The translations under genes were made by a program, and so were the position numbers. The notes below the pieces were generated by a model. That model ran no database searches. It was given only the letters and a program-made list of their open reading frames with translations, and was not told the DNA's origin. A stretch of 64,000 nt of DNA from Sphagnum compactum (taxonomy: Eukaryota; Bryophyta; Sphagnopsida; Sphagnales): NCBI GenBank assembly GCA_965153455.1, contig OZ234504.1, positions 7,564,001 through 7,628,000 on the forward strand, read 5' to 3'. Numbering within the stretch: the stretch's first letter is position 1; each line of letters begins with the position of its first letter. Positions 12,205 to 24,742 of this stretch are shown in pieces.

Positions 12205-14559
12205 AACCCACAATTAGTAAAAACCCAGAGAGTGTAAGTCTTTTTTTACCCTGATGTTATGTACTTAACTCATGGGTAAATAGTAAATTACTACTGTAAA
12301 AATATATATTATGTAGTCATCATCCTGGTGAAAAACTGCTTTTAATTTGATTATTATCCTACCTCATGGTAAACATTTCAGATTTTACCCTATTTTTAAT
12401 TTTACTTGGCTAGTAGATATTAGGGTTCAATGTAGTTTACTTGGATTCCATGTACCTGAGTGAAGGTATTTGTTTTGAGATAGGTAACAGGAAGGTATAT
12501 GCCAAAATCATTTTTATTGCAATATTTATACATTTCCACACTCTGCAAAAAAAATATTATGTTTTTAAAAAAATCTTGAACAAGGATTTATTACCCTATT
12601 ATTATTCTCTTGGAAATCCCTTTAGCTTCTATTGCCATTTGCCATTCTAAGACTTCATTGAATACATTAATAAAGGTTTTCAATGGTTGCCAATGTTACA
12701 TACTTGCACAAGCATTGTACATACACAATATTTCAATACACCTTACTTACTCTTTACCATGCATTTACTTTCATATACCTTATTGTAAATTTAGGGTAAA
12801 TGCTAAACCTATATACCCTAACCTTATTTTAATCGTTGATCCATCTTTACATGTACCTGGATTGATAATTTTGCAAAAGCTTATGTACTCTTACCTCGAT
12901 TGGAGCTTTTTCGAAGGGTATGCATATTTTAATGATTTAAAAAAAATTAGAAGTTTTTTTTAAAAAATTCAATCATAGCCATCCAAACCTAGAAGATGAA
13001 AAATGGAGGAACGATAGTGCTTCAAGGTTTAAGATCCCACTCAACAACAGAGAATTATATGTAAATGTCCCACTTAATGGGGAAACGAACATACATAAGA
13101 TCACAACTCGCCTTTCATTTTAGCTCAATCTCAGCCATCCATACATAAAAGATGAAAGATAGTAAAAAAATATTTCTTTGAGGTTTTTACATTTTATTTC
13201 CAAATTTGCCAACTTAGAGTTAGTTACATACAAAATCTAGGTTTCCTTATTTTCCCTGAGTGCGCACTACTTACTAGGGTGCATACCATGGTTCATATCC
13301 GCCCTAACCATATATAACTGAACAACACTGGAACATACCTTATTATTCATTCATGGTGCAGTACGTCCAGACTCTCTCTTGCTAACTCACTTTGCATGGC
13401 AATCGAGTTCACGAAGAACTTAAAGTTCCAACTTTTGGCAGTTTTTTTCTTCACAAATTGCATCTTGCACTTATTATTAGCATTATAGTCTGTTTGGTCT
13501 GTCTCTGGCAACTTAAAGGAGTGCCAGAGTTAACCAGCACCCACCAGCCCACTATGCAGGATGGGATGACATGTGAACAGGAAAAACACTTTTTCATTGT
13601 ATTCCTGTTGCACTTCTCAAGGGCCTTTACTTCCTTACTAACTTACATATCTACATACCCATCACTACATTCCTTTGTTACCAGTGACAAGGGAAATATG
13701 GGCCCCGATTCACTCAATCATTTCACTCATTTTGTAAATGAATTTCATGAAAATTCACTACCCATGAATTTCAAAATTGAAAATGTGAATTACAAGTGAA
13801 CATTGAGAGAAAACTAGGATCAGTGCTATGGTCCAAGTGAAGTAACATGACATGTACACATGTACATTATTCACGTGTGGATTTTTATTTTTCATTTATT
13901 AACAATATATTTATTGATTTGAAAAAAATAATCCATTGATCAAAAATTATTTTTTTAATAAAAAAAAGCTACTTAAAAAAAGGAAATTAAAAAAATAATG
14001 AAAATTCACATATTCAATTTTTAGTTCTAGTTGTGACACCATACTGCCAATAGTCTTGTTTAACATGTCCTTGCTAAGGTTTTGTTTTTTCAAATTCCTC
14101 AAGTAGGTCCACTAGTGAGGATCCCTAGCAGTAATTAACATAAAACGGTGACCGTCCTAGGTGGGATGTAGCTACAAGTGACAACCTAGGAATGCCTAGT
14201 CTAGACGTCAAGATGTTGCTAAATTAGTTAATTTTATTTCGAAAAATGGTGAAAAAATCCCTTAAAAATTTCAAAAAAATTTAATTTTCTAAAAAGAATT
14301 CACTGAGTTGTGAAATTTCACCACAAAATACTTTGGGTCTTATAAATTTTTTTTGGAAATCAAGCAAATTTAAATACAATTAAAAAACATTTACCAAAAT
14401 ATTTTCAGATTTTTTTAAAAAAAATGTTAAACCATTTTGAAAAAAAGTCTTTTGAAGTCAACTTTTTCACAATCAAATTTATTATTTCGTCAAAAAATGT
14501 TCTGAAGGTGTTTCAATTCTACATGAAATTCAAGGTCTTCATAAAGCTTTGACACTTGG

Positions 14560-14581
14560 TTATATATATATATATATATAT
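14560..14581. repeat. (TA)n microsatellite
   Basis: About eleven uninterrupted TA dinucleotides in AT-rich DNA. Confidence 0.9.
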
Positions 14582-17500
14582 GAGAAGGTTATTAATAATT
14601 TTAATTATTGTCCAGGCTATTATGAAGGCCTTCAATTATTAAAACTTAACAAAGTTAACAAGGTTACTTGAATATTATTTGAAGATATTCAATACATAAG
14701 ATTTATGGTGTTAAAATATTATAAATTTTCATTTTAAAACCATTTCTTGGAATTATTAATGAAGAATAATGAATAAGAAGTGTTATTTGCATATTTTAAC
14801 AATCAAGTGGCACTTGCATCATATTTAAATTAAATTGTTTTCATTGATTGTGTGTAATGGATTTGGGTCACATGTAGTAGGATGTGCGACACTTGTAATT
14901 GGACATGCATTGCATGTGATGGGACTATAAACATGTGTTGTTGTGATCATGCGAAATGTTGTAGTGTACCTATTGCAACCTCTAATACATAAAAGTCCTT
15001 CACAAGAGGTGGTGGTAGCATAGGTATTAGTAAAATTTATTCATACTTGCACACATGTTGTGAGTAATAACACACATGGCATGCCTACATGGCAATTTAT
15101 AAATAATGTTATCATTAGTGGTAAAGTTAATGATAGGTTAGTTACAAATCTTCAAAATTTGAAAATTCCCACCTCCTAATCATAGTGATAAGTTATCAAC
15201 ATCATAACTGGACAAATAAAGTTATCACTCCATTTACCATTTTCACTTCATCACTTTTGATTGAATGTCTTCACAAGACTTGAACATTGTTTTACAACAT
15301 TACAAAATTTGACTATTTGCAACATCATAAATTGTGAATGTCTTTAGTCAATAACATTTGAACATCCTCAATCGCATCTTTGTTTTAACAATCTAACATC
15401 TTCAATTGCATCTTTAGTTTACAACATAAAACATATTCAATTTTAGTATCTTTAGTTTTCAATCTATGTATCTTTAGTTTGTACCATAATTTTTTTCTTA
15501 CAAAAGAACAAAGCATGGCAAGAACATTTACACAATGAACAATTCAATATTAGTAGACAATAGTAGAGGAAAAGGTTTGTTTAGAACAAAAAGTCATGCC
15601 ACTTTTGCAAGTAAATAAAAACATGGAGATTGGGAACATAATGAAGTCATGGCTATCATCAAGTGTGAATTTAAAATAAAGTTAGACTCCAAACTTTTTC
15701 AAAACTCTTTGAAACCACGAGTTCTATAAATCCCAAAAACCATTCTTAAAATTGCATTGGAGATTTTTTCTTCTTTTTAAATCTAACAACCAAAACCAAG
15801 GTTCCTTTCAAAATCAAGAACAACACAACAATGATATTAATTACAATAAAAGTATCCAATTGACTACCCAAGATATTTAGTCAAATTACACTTTACAAGA
15901 TAATGCACTACAATGGGGTGAAAGTACAATCAAGTAAACACTTTGTGATCCTTGCATGTGTAAATGGAAAGTAGCCATAAAATATGTCTTAGTGTATTGA
16001 AATTTAAAATATTATTTATCCCAATGATTAATATGAACATGTTGATTATTTTTATGCCAATGATATCAAGAAATCAACTATTTAATATGCATTTAAATAG
16101 ATTTTTTAAAACTTTGCAAGCATGTATTTTTTCAAAAATAGGCCTCAAGTAGGCATCACTTACCTTAGTAGTTCAACACAGGGTCCTATGAAATAGTCAA
16201 AGCATTCCAAAGAAAGCAAATAATCAACACATTAGTTCGTGTGCTCGACTTATAAGTTGATGATGTGAATTATGCTTCACAAGTGCCAAAATGTGACACA
16301 CAACATAACCAAGATTTTGTAGAATTACGTTCTTTCATGTAGGAATTCCTAGGAGATGATTTCATATTGGATTTTCAACAACATACATAAGAACAACAAT
16401 TCAATGTGTAATAGCCAAGGGTAAATGTTGTGAACTTTGATGATTTTATAACAATTTTCAACCTTGTTCTTCTTTTGTGAATATGTTAAATAATCAGATT
16501 GCATTTACAATACCTTTGCTTACACAACATCCAATATTCCAAGGGTGTTTCCATGGTACCGTGTACACACTTTGTATTGAATTACATAGAGTATCAAAAG
16601 TCATTACACGTAAAAATGCACTCACTTTGATATTTGTAAAAAAATAAAAACAACATTTAACCCAACTACATTTTAATCAAAGAACATTTTACAACTTAAT
16701 AAGATCATAATCATCAACATTATCATAACACAATGTACTATCGAATATTTATCATTTAATATAAACATCACAACTTTAAAACAAATTGAAAGTTTTCATT
16801 AAAAAGATTGTTCATTATGGTTTTCTCTTTGTATATGCAAAATTTCATAGACAAATCTCAATTCAAACTAATATTCTTTTAGTGTTTTCATTAATTTTTA
16901 GTCTTTGATTCAAACTTCTAATGTATTCAAATCAACCATTGAATTGTTAAAATGTGCATCAATTTCACAACATGATGAGAGTATCAACCTTTAATTGCAC
17001 ATTTTAATCCCAAAATGTGATATAATGAAAATTGTCAAATTATGATGAGTTTTTGTTTACAATGTACCATGGTAACACCCCTAATTACATTTGAAAGAAT
17101 ATGAATTAAGTGCAAATGAACAAACATGTTTTCACCAATGATTGAAATCACAAACAAAAACAACAATATTAATTGTTAAAGCCACATATTGAATCAATCT
17201 TACATAGATGGTGCATTCATGGACCAAGGTGCATTCAAGTGCAAAAACAAAAAAATACACAAGACAAACAAGGACATGGCAATTATCCTTTCCAACCTTT
17301 TTGCGTTTATATGTGCCACACATTCATTTAAATTTTTTTTTGATGTTAGGCCTTTTGAGTTTCACTTCAAATTCATCATAAAAGGAACATACAAAAGTTT
17401 AAAACAATGTGATTCTAAAAGCAACTTGATGATCATAACTAAACATGTTAACTGAATTTTGATGTCTGATTAGATCCAAGAAAAAAATAGATTTCACACA

Positions 17501-20500
17501 AATTTAACATATGAATTAATAATGAAAATCGTGTGAAGTTTGTTCATTCATAGGTTCATACATTTTACACACAAATAAATGTGTTGACAAATGAAATATC
17601 AAGTCATGATTATCCGATAAATCATTATTAAGTTGTGATCCATTAACTCATTATTAAGTCATGAGATGTTAAGTTTGTGATGTAATCTAACAATGTTCAA
17701 AAACCTTCCATGTAATTGACCTTTTTTTCTTCAAATGAAAATGAAATTCACAATGTCAATGTCCTTTCTGTAAATAAAGATGCAAAATCAAAATTAGACT
17801 GTCAATGTTTTTTCTACAAATGAAATTCAAATTATCAATGTATTTTCTTTGTCATATTTCCCAAGTATTGCTCAAGGATAAATCTCTATTCTACCCCTAA
17901 CATTTCAACATTTTATAACTTACCATCAACCTTGTTATCAACTAGATTGGAATTTGTTCATGGCCTCTTTTTCTTTAACCAAGAACATGTGCATGATTAG
18001 TTACATCTTCCAACTTTAACTAGGGGCAACTTTAAATGAGGGTCCAAGGTCGATGGACCAATGAATTCAAGTAATCTTATTGGTTGAAAGCTTTAAATTG
18101 ATCATAAGGCCTTTAGATGAAGGTCGAAGACCAAAAAGTGGTAAATTGAAGCTAAACCTACATGGCACATGTTTTGGAGGGAATATAAATGATTTAGACC
18201 AAAAAAACGGTGCTAAAAGGAAAGCTCTTGATTAGGAGAACCAAGAATCAGGATAGGGACCAAGTACAATCCAATTAAAGGATTCAATTTGCTTCAAATC
18301 ATTCCAAATTGGTTCCTAGAACTTGGTCTAAAGTGGGCCTAAATCAACATCATGTCAACATCCTAAAAATTTCCATTAAGGACCCATGTTGTAAAAAATG
18401 CTACAACAAAATCATCACATTAGGTAGAAAAACAACATCTAGTTTTAATGGCCTCATTTTCAACACATTACAAGGTTAAAACTTGAGTAGAATGCCCAAA
18501 AAAAAAGGATTAACCTAATCTAAGAAGCAAAAATGAGAAGCAATAATTGAAAAAATTGAATGGAAGTAGAATTATAAAGATTGTTAAAAAGGACTAACAA
18601 TTGAAGAAGTTGAATTGCAACAAAACAAAAATTGTTGAATAGGAAAAAGAATTGAAATTGAATCGAGCAAAACAATAATTATTGACATTGAATTCTAACA
18701 TAACAATAGTTCTTTAACCTTTAACAAAAAAGATGAATGAAATGCAATTAAAAACTTAAAAGACCTATAACACACAACACAATAGTCTACTTAAATATTG
18801 CAACAAGAAAGAAATCAAAAATGCAAAAAAAAACTTTAAAAACAAAATGAAATGAAGACACAATGAAGTTGGAATATTGTGATGATGTTGGCATGCTAAA
18901 AAAGAAAAGAAAGAAATCTTCAAACACTTGCAAAACTATGCACATAAGACACAGCTTTCCAAAATAAAGAAAAGAAGACTTACGAACAAGCTATGAAATG
19001 AAAATTCGAACAAATGTAGTTGAGATGATGGACTTGAAATCGAAATGTGCACAAAAGAAGACAACATACACTTGAATGATCAACAAAGAATGTGCAAAGG
19101 GAGATCTCTCTTAAACGAAGAAGACAAAGAGCAAATGAGGCATTGAGTTGTGAAATGAAGAAAAGACGTGTGATTCGAAGAAGAGAGGCACTTTGACTTT
19201 TGTCACTTGTCACTACCACACTCTCAATACCTCTGAGCAGCCTGTTTTTTTTGGGTGCGAAATTTCGCCCAAATAAGAAAATTTTAATTTAAAAAGGCAT
19301 ATTATGTCACAATATTCCCAATTTTCTGAATTTTTTAATAAAAAATTAATCACGATTGGACTCTGATAAAAGTTTCGTAGCATTTTTTAAATTAGTGTTT
19401 TTTCATCATCTACACAGGTTCTAAAAATCTGTCACCGTTTAATGCTAAAGATGCTAGCCAATGATGCAACATAAGAAATTTGAAAAAATATATATATATT
19501 GCTCTGTCTCCGAGCTCACTTTTGCTCTTGAAAACCATAAAATGACCCAAATTCCTTCTTGTTGCACAATCCTTTAAAATCATGAAAGTCTTTTTAAACA
19601 AAAATACGAAGTTGTGATGCTGGAAATAGTCATAATTATGGCAGGATATAGCAGTGTGAATAATTTCATTTACTCATGACAACATTATATAGTAGACTAT
19701 TGTAGATCATGAAAAATGTAATAATTTTTCGAAATCTAAAAAACTAATTTAAAATAAGCTTAATTAGTGCTTTTGTCAATGTGGCCAGGAGGGGAAATTT
19801 TGTGATTAATTCTCTCATAAATAAATTGCACGAACAATTTATGATTCATTGCAACTTGTGTCAAACAGGTTCGCTATACATACACACACAAAATCACAGA
19901 TATGCAATTTTGTTTTGTATGGAAGCAATTGTGTACATTGTTATTAGACAACACAGAAATTGAGCCAAGTGTTGTAACCTAAACAATTCTCACAAAATTT
20001 CCACTCTTATGATACGTGCATGAAGTTAAAAGTCCATGAAGCCAATGACTTAATTTATTTGGTGGTTAATCGAAGGTACAGAATGCAAACTCCTTGCGCA
20101 GGCTGGTAACTGATCCCCCTTATATGCAACCTGAAGTTCTTTAATTGGAAGAATCTGTTATCAAGACTTGTAATTAAGGACGGGGGATTCGATCAGCTTT
20201 TTAGATGTTTACAATGTCACCATACATATATATGGAGAGGCATCTGCTGCACCAACGACACCAACATAAAGTGCTTGAAATGCCCTTCCCCTACATGCAC
20301 AAGAAAACACTTTGTACAAGAGGCATGTTTTTCATGTTTGATATTGCACTTTAGCCTACTCTGAATGGCATGGCGAGAGCTGTAATTTGGATTCTCGAAG
20401 GACATCAAACTCCCTTGCTTTATGTCCCCCGGGCTAAAGGGACATACATACTACCATTCTAAAGAGAAAAACATATGACCCAATTTGCAAGTCATACCAT

Positions 20501-21302
20501 TCTTGTGACTGGGCTTGCTAGATGTCAACTCAAATCTCTGTTATCTGGAGCCTCATCCCAGAACAAACAAGCAAAATGGCTCCTGGGTGCAAGCCTCTCT
20601 CCCTCCAGAGTCCACAAGGCCATGTTTGCCTCTCAATCCATCAATAGGGGAGGGAGCCTAAAAAAGAATATCCTATTTTTCAACTTCTCAAGGGTATTGG
20701 GTTTTTTTGTCATGATTCGAAGCTCTCGAGAACCTTAGATATACAAAATGATTAATCTTTTTTTTAAAAATCAAATCTCATTAATGGTTAAAATTTGGCT
20801 AAATCTTCCTATGGTTACTTTAATTTTTTTGTATAAATCATATCTCATTTAAAGTTAAATTTTGATCAAATCTTCCTATGGATGATCATCACTTTTGCCA
20901 CATCACAAATTTGACAACAAAGCTTCTCAAAACCAACAAAAAGAAAGAAAAAAAAAAGGACAATAATATATACAATCTACAAGAAGAAATTATGAGCTGA
21001 AAATGTACATTAATTACATGAGATGGACACAAGTCTCATGTTTTAATTGCCGTCTGACAAACTCTTGTTTCCATGTTGTTGTTTTTCTGTCTGACGAGAT
21101 TTTTCTTTTTGTCTTCTTTGGGGGAAGGAAGATTAAATGCCCCCGCCCGGTTGCAGTGATCCGAAGTACTTTGTGCTGGGCAGCTAGCTGCCTGCCGCGC
21201 CCGCCCTCGACTCTTCTTCTTTGTTTCCCTGGAGATTTCCTTTTGGGTTCTCTTTCTCCAGCACTTGTTTTTTCTCCGAGTGGCTTTTTTTAATTTTGTT
21301 GG

Positions 21303-21310
21303 TATAAAAA
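21303..21310 (+). promoter_or_regulatory. possible TATA box for the MAKR-like gene
   Basis: TATAAAAA lies about 540 bases upstream of the start codon at 21847, in a stretch that turns noticeably richer in G and C. If used, the leader would be about 510 bases and would contain a short upstream frame (ATG at 21363, in frame with one at 21325, stop at 21480). The position is an inference from sequence alone. Confidence 0.3.
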
Positions 21311-21846
21311 AAATTTCTTTCGGTATGCACGAATCGCGAGCTCCAGGGAAGATCGATCACTCCATGAAGGTTTTTTGTTTTGAATCCAGCAAGTTTCACA
21401 GTTTTTCTGCATGTGTCTGCGTTGTACAACAAAAGTTCCATGAGATTGATCAGAAGCTGAATGTTTTACCAGTTTTGTAGATTCCATGTGTTTTAGGGAA
21501 AGAGGATTGTGTCGATTTCCCCTTGGAGGACGAATTAGTAGCTGGAGTGCAGCATCTCGATAGGCTCCCGGAAATTCTCTCTGGAGACGTCAATCTGTTA
21601 TGACCATCTCGCCGAAAAATGTGCTATCTAGACTGTTTTCGTCGCTCATGTCTTGAGTTTTGTCTCTAGCTAGCTTGTCTTTTCTGTATAAGGTCTAGCA
21701 CCGGTGTCCCAACTCCTCAGCAGCTGGTGTCTCGAGCTTGACCAAGCGGGAGGTGCGCTTTTGGGGTGTAGTCTGTAGGTCTCAAGAAATTTGGATTCCA
21801 GACAGAAATTAGCTTGCCGACGTAGAGTCCTGTATCCGCGGAATCG

Positions 21847-23643
21847 ATGGAAGACGACAATTGGAGTTGTCGAGATCTGACAGGGATCAAATCGCGTAGA
21901 CCTGAAGGGCATGTGGACGTGATCGAGTCATGTGTCGATGAGTGGGAGATTGCCGCCGAGTCCTTCTTTTGGTCGTCGGGAGATCATGCTGAGGCTGGAC
22001 AGTTGCAGGAGCGAAAGCTGTTCGTTAAAGACAACGGCGCCTTGTCAGTTGGTGGGGGGGCGCTGACGACGGAGCTGCGGCAGGTGGATCGATCTTTTTC
22101 CACCTCAAATGCACAAGAGTTTGCGTTCAACTCCATGTCTTCTCTCTTAACCAAGCGCATAGGTCCCGCGTCAGCTGCCACCTCTCCTGCAGATGAGTTG
22201 TTCTTCAAAGGGCAGCTTCTTCCCCTCCATCTTCCCCCTCGTCTGCAAATGGTGCGGGACCTCTCGTCCTCCTCAGCTGCAATGCAGCAGGAGACTAACC
22301 GGACACAGCTGGTATCATGTGATCCGTCGCAAGTATTTATACGGCCTCCACGAGTCGAGCTACCCGATCAGCCTGCAGACGTACTACGTCCGCCCCGGCC
22401 AAAGGCATTTGCGTTCTGCGCGAACGGCACAAACGTCGCGGTCGCCAACTTCTCGAATTCAAGCGATTCTCCAAGTTCAAACGTCTCCCGAAGCTGCAAC
22501 AACAGTTGGTGGGACCCGAGAGATCGGAGGGATTCGTCCTCGACGGACAGAGACGAGTCGAGTCGAGACAGCAGCAGTTCACGGGATTCCAGCGCCGGCA
22601 GCTCACAGGATTCCTACTTCGGCATGAGCGGCAAGCTGGAGTTTCGAACTAAATCGGCCAGCAGATCAGACGCGAAAGCACACAACCTACGAGGAGAGGT
22701 TTTCAGTACACATAGCAGCTCACAGTACTCGGAGGCAGCTCGTTCCTGCAACATCTCCACATGGCTGAAACCTCCGTTCAAGTGGAAGCTCAGCTTGTTC
22801 GGAGCGCAGAAGAAGTCGGTGTTCAAGTCGATCCCACTAGTAGTGACGGAAGCCCGAAAAACTGGTCAGCAGCAACAACGGCAGAAGCCTGCTGCAGATT
22901 TCAGTCAAGCTGTTCTAGATGATAGCCGCAGCTACATACTATGCAATCCCAAAAACAATACCGACGTCGTTTACTGTCCAGCTCTCTCGGAGAAGACTTA
23001 CTTCAGCGACTGCAGCGGCGAGATAGCATGCTCTGCCGGATCAGATATAGACGTGGTGGCCGCAAGTATCATGACCAGTGGTATCGATCACATGAGACAC
23101 AAGGACCAAAGAGCTGCTGGCTTAGCAAAAGCACGGGAGTACATTCACAAATACGTGAAGATTCTGAAACCCAGCTCGAATCGTGGCATGAAGAGACATG
23201 CACTAGAGAAGAAGCTCAATTCAGCTGCTGATCAAGAATCAAGCAGAGAATATCAACCCGGCGCGGTTTGCAAAGCTGTTGCAGACACCATGAGCTGCAA
23301 TATTAGGCCGGAGGCTTCCGATCATAAACGACGACTACCGCCACCGCCACGGGCGGTCTCTAGCAGCAACCGAAGCTTCCCGTCTTTCTCATGTAACTGC
23401 AGATTAGCTCAAGCAACGGCAACGGCGGCGGGAGTCGTCACACCTCGACGACGATCCGCAGTTATGCGCGCTAGTACTACCCGCGGCACGCCAGTAGTCC
23501 AACTTTGTAGCAAAAACACCGTGTCTGAGCTCGAGTGTGCAATCCAAGGCGCAATTGCACACTGTAAAGAGTCACAAGCTGCTGAGGAACCAGAGCCTTT
23601 TTGTTACTACGTCGATCTTCCCCTGGCTCCTCCTTTGGTGTAG
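21847..23643 (+). CDS. BKI1/MAKR-like membrane-associated kinase regulator, single exon
   Basis: The predicted protein of 598 residues carries the hallmark blocks of the plant BKI1/MAKR family, whose known members sit at the plasma membrane and bind receptor-like kinases such as BRI1. Near residue 91 is a short EFAF motif. Residues 113-130 read SPADELFFKGQLLPLHLP, followed by PRLQMVRDL, the most conserved N-terminal block. FKWKLSLFG followed by a Lys pair lies in the middle. A basic stretch with KAREYIHKYVKILKP (about 428-442) resembles the lysine-rich membrane hook. The C-terminal motif ELECAIQGAIAHCKES (561-576) matches the kinase-interacting tail. The rest is Ser-rich and probably disordered. 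The frame is uninterrupted and coding-like in composition, unlike the AT-rich flanks. It is longer than the 330-400 residues usual in Arabidopsis. Family assignment is firm; which kinase it regulates is unknown. Confidence 0.85.
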   Translation: MEDDNWSCRDLTGIKSRRPEGHVDVIESCVDEWEIAAESFFWSSGDHAEAGQLQERKLFVKDNGALSVGGGALTTELRQVDRSFSTSNAQEFAFNSMSSLLTKRIGPASAATSPADELFFKGQLLPLHLPPRLQMVRDLSSSSAAMQQETNRTQLVSCDPSQVFIRPPRVELPDQPADVLRPPRPKAFAFCANGTNVAVANFSNSSDSPSSNVSRSCNNSWWDPRDRRDSSSTDRDESSRDSSSSRDSSAGSSQDSYFGMSGKLEFRTKSASRSDAKAHNLRGEVFSTHSSSQYSEAARSCNISTWLKPPFKWKLSLFGAQKKSVFKSIPLVVTEARKTGQQQQRQKPAADFSQAVLDDSRSYILCNPKNNTDVVYCPALSEKTYFSDCSGEIACSAGSDIDVVAASIMTSGIDHMRHKDQRAAGLAKAREYIHKYVKILKPSSNRGMKRHALEKKLNSAADQESSREYQPGAVCKAVADTMSCNIRPEASDHKRRLPPPPRAVSSSNRSFPSFSCNCRLAQATATAAGVVTPRRRSAVMRASTTRGTPVVQLCSKNTVSELECAIQGAIAHCKESQAAEEPEPFCYYVDLPLAPPLV

Positions 23644-24045
23644 AAAGGTGAATCAAATTAATTTTAACAGCGTTTCTTTTCTTTTCTCTTTTTTTGGCTA
23701 AATTTTCGCCACTTGGTGACCCCAAAAAAATTCCAGTGCTACTCATTCAAGTGATTTTTGTGACAAAAAATGCTCCCAAGTTGACAGAAAAAAATTCTGA
23801 AAAAAAAATCGCCATATTTCGACAATAAGTTTCCAGCAGGTGGCCAAACTATTGTATAAAGGTGAACCAAATTAATTTACAGCGCTTTTTTTTTTTCGGG
23901 GCCACTTGTGACCCCAAAAAAATCCAGTTCTACTCATTCAATTGATTTTTGTGAAGACAAAGAGCTCCAAATTTGCAAGAAAAAAAATTCTGAAATCACC
24001 ATATTTAAACAATAGGTTCCAGCAGGTGGCAAAAATATTGTAGAA
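23644..24045. repeat. tandem duplication of the MAKR-like gene 3' flank
   Basis: Immediately after the stop codon a segment of about 210 bases (AAAGGTGAATCAAATTAATT ... CCAGCAGGTGGCC) is followed by a second copy of about 185 bases starting near 23858 (AAAGGTGAACCAAATTAATT). Shared internal landmarks are GTGACCCCAAAAAAA, CTACTCATTCAA and TTCCAGCAGGTGGC. The copies differ by point changes and small indels. The duplication falls in the probable 3' UTR and could supply alternative polyadenylation regions. Confidence 0.75.
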
Positions 24046-24057
24046 AGGTGGCAAAAA

Positions 24058-24135
24058 TATAGCAGAATTCTTAAAATTTCCTACTTTCCTCTCTTACCTG
24101 TAGCCAAATTTGGCTAATTCCTCTTGTGGATAATC
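24058..24135. repeat. dispersed repeat, copy A (matches 52129-52205)
   Basis: ATAGCAGAATTCTTAAA, then CTACTTTCCT, CTGTAGCCAAATTTGGCTAA and TTCCTCT, correspond in order and spacing to a segment at 52129-52205. The two sites are 28 kb apart in the same orientation. Both lie beside genes. This is probably a small interspersed element rather than gene sequence. Confidence 0.6.
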
Positions 24136-24742
24136 CAATTAAGCTACATCAGAAAATTCAAAGCAAACTGGATCCAGTTAAACTAGGAGTTCCCCATCGA
24201 GGATTAGGCTGTGAAATCTTCTATGAGGAATTAGATGCTGAGCAATGCAATTTGCTGGATCATGTCTGATCATAATCAGGCTTGCAATTCTTGAACAGCA
24301 ATGGGTCACCCACCTATAAACATGCATATGAAGAAGCAATAGATTCATCTTTAAAACATTGCACAGTAGACACCAATTCTTTTCTAGCAAAAATATTTCT
24401 CGAAGCAATGAGGCAAATTTTGTCAACCACACTGGCTATCAACACAAATTGATGTAACCCCTACAGATCTTTTACGACCTACTTACATCAATTCCATCTG
24501 CAAAACAAAAACAAATTGCAATATGCATGCATCCTGAGAATTTTCTTCAGTTTGCAAAAGACAAGCCGGTCATACTGTTTGTTAAAACTACTCTCAATGT
24601 GTAGTTTTTGCCTACTGTTTGCAACAGCAAAAATTTAACACCCATTTCACAAAATAGCAGATCTGAATCCTCAGACATTCTGCTAGCAATTGAAGTTATC
24701 CTGACATGACCTGTCCCATGTCATTACATCTTAGCATGCTTC

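Larger units (their letters stand above)
10601..21300. other. 10.7 kb AT-rich intergenic DNA, no gene recognised
   Basis: I found no coding block with family resemblance on either strand. Open frames here, such as 13392-13799, lack recognisable domains and look like chance. Contents include four perfect telomeric units (12177-12204), a (TA)n tract (14560-14581) and two diverged copies of a CAGCCATCCA...GATGAAA segment near 12969 and 13125. Long A/T-rich stretches contain many short local repeats such as CATCTTTAGTTT near 15400-15480. From about 20000 the sequence becomes less AT-rich, probably the upstream region of the gene at 21847. Confidence 0.5.

Noticed and set aside
13392-13799. 135-codon frame as a gene
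   Set aside because: No domain, no homology I recognise, AT-rich context, and a hydrophobic stretch that arises easily from such composition.
22193-22627. 144-codon frame inside the MAKR-like gene
   Set aside because: It is a shifted frame of the 598-codon gene, which carries the conserved family motifs.
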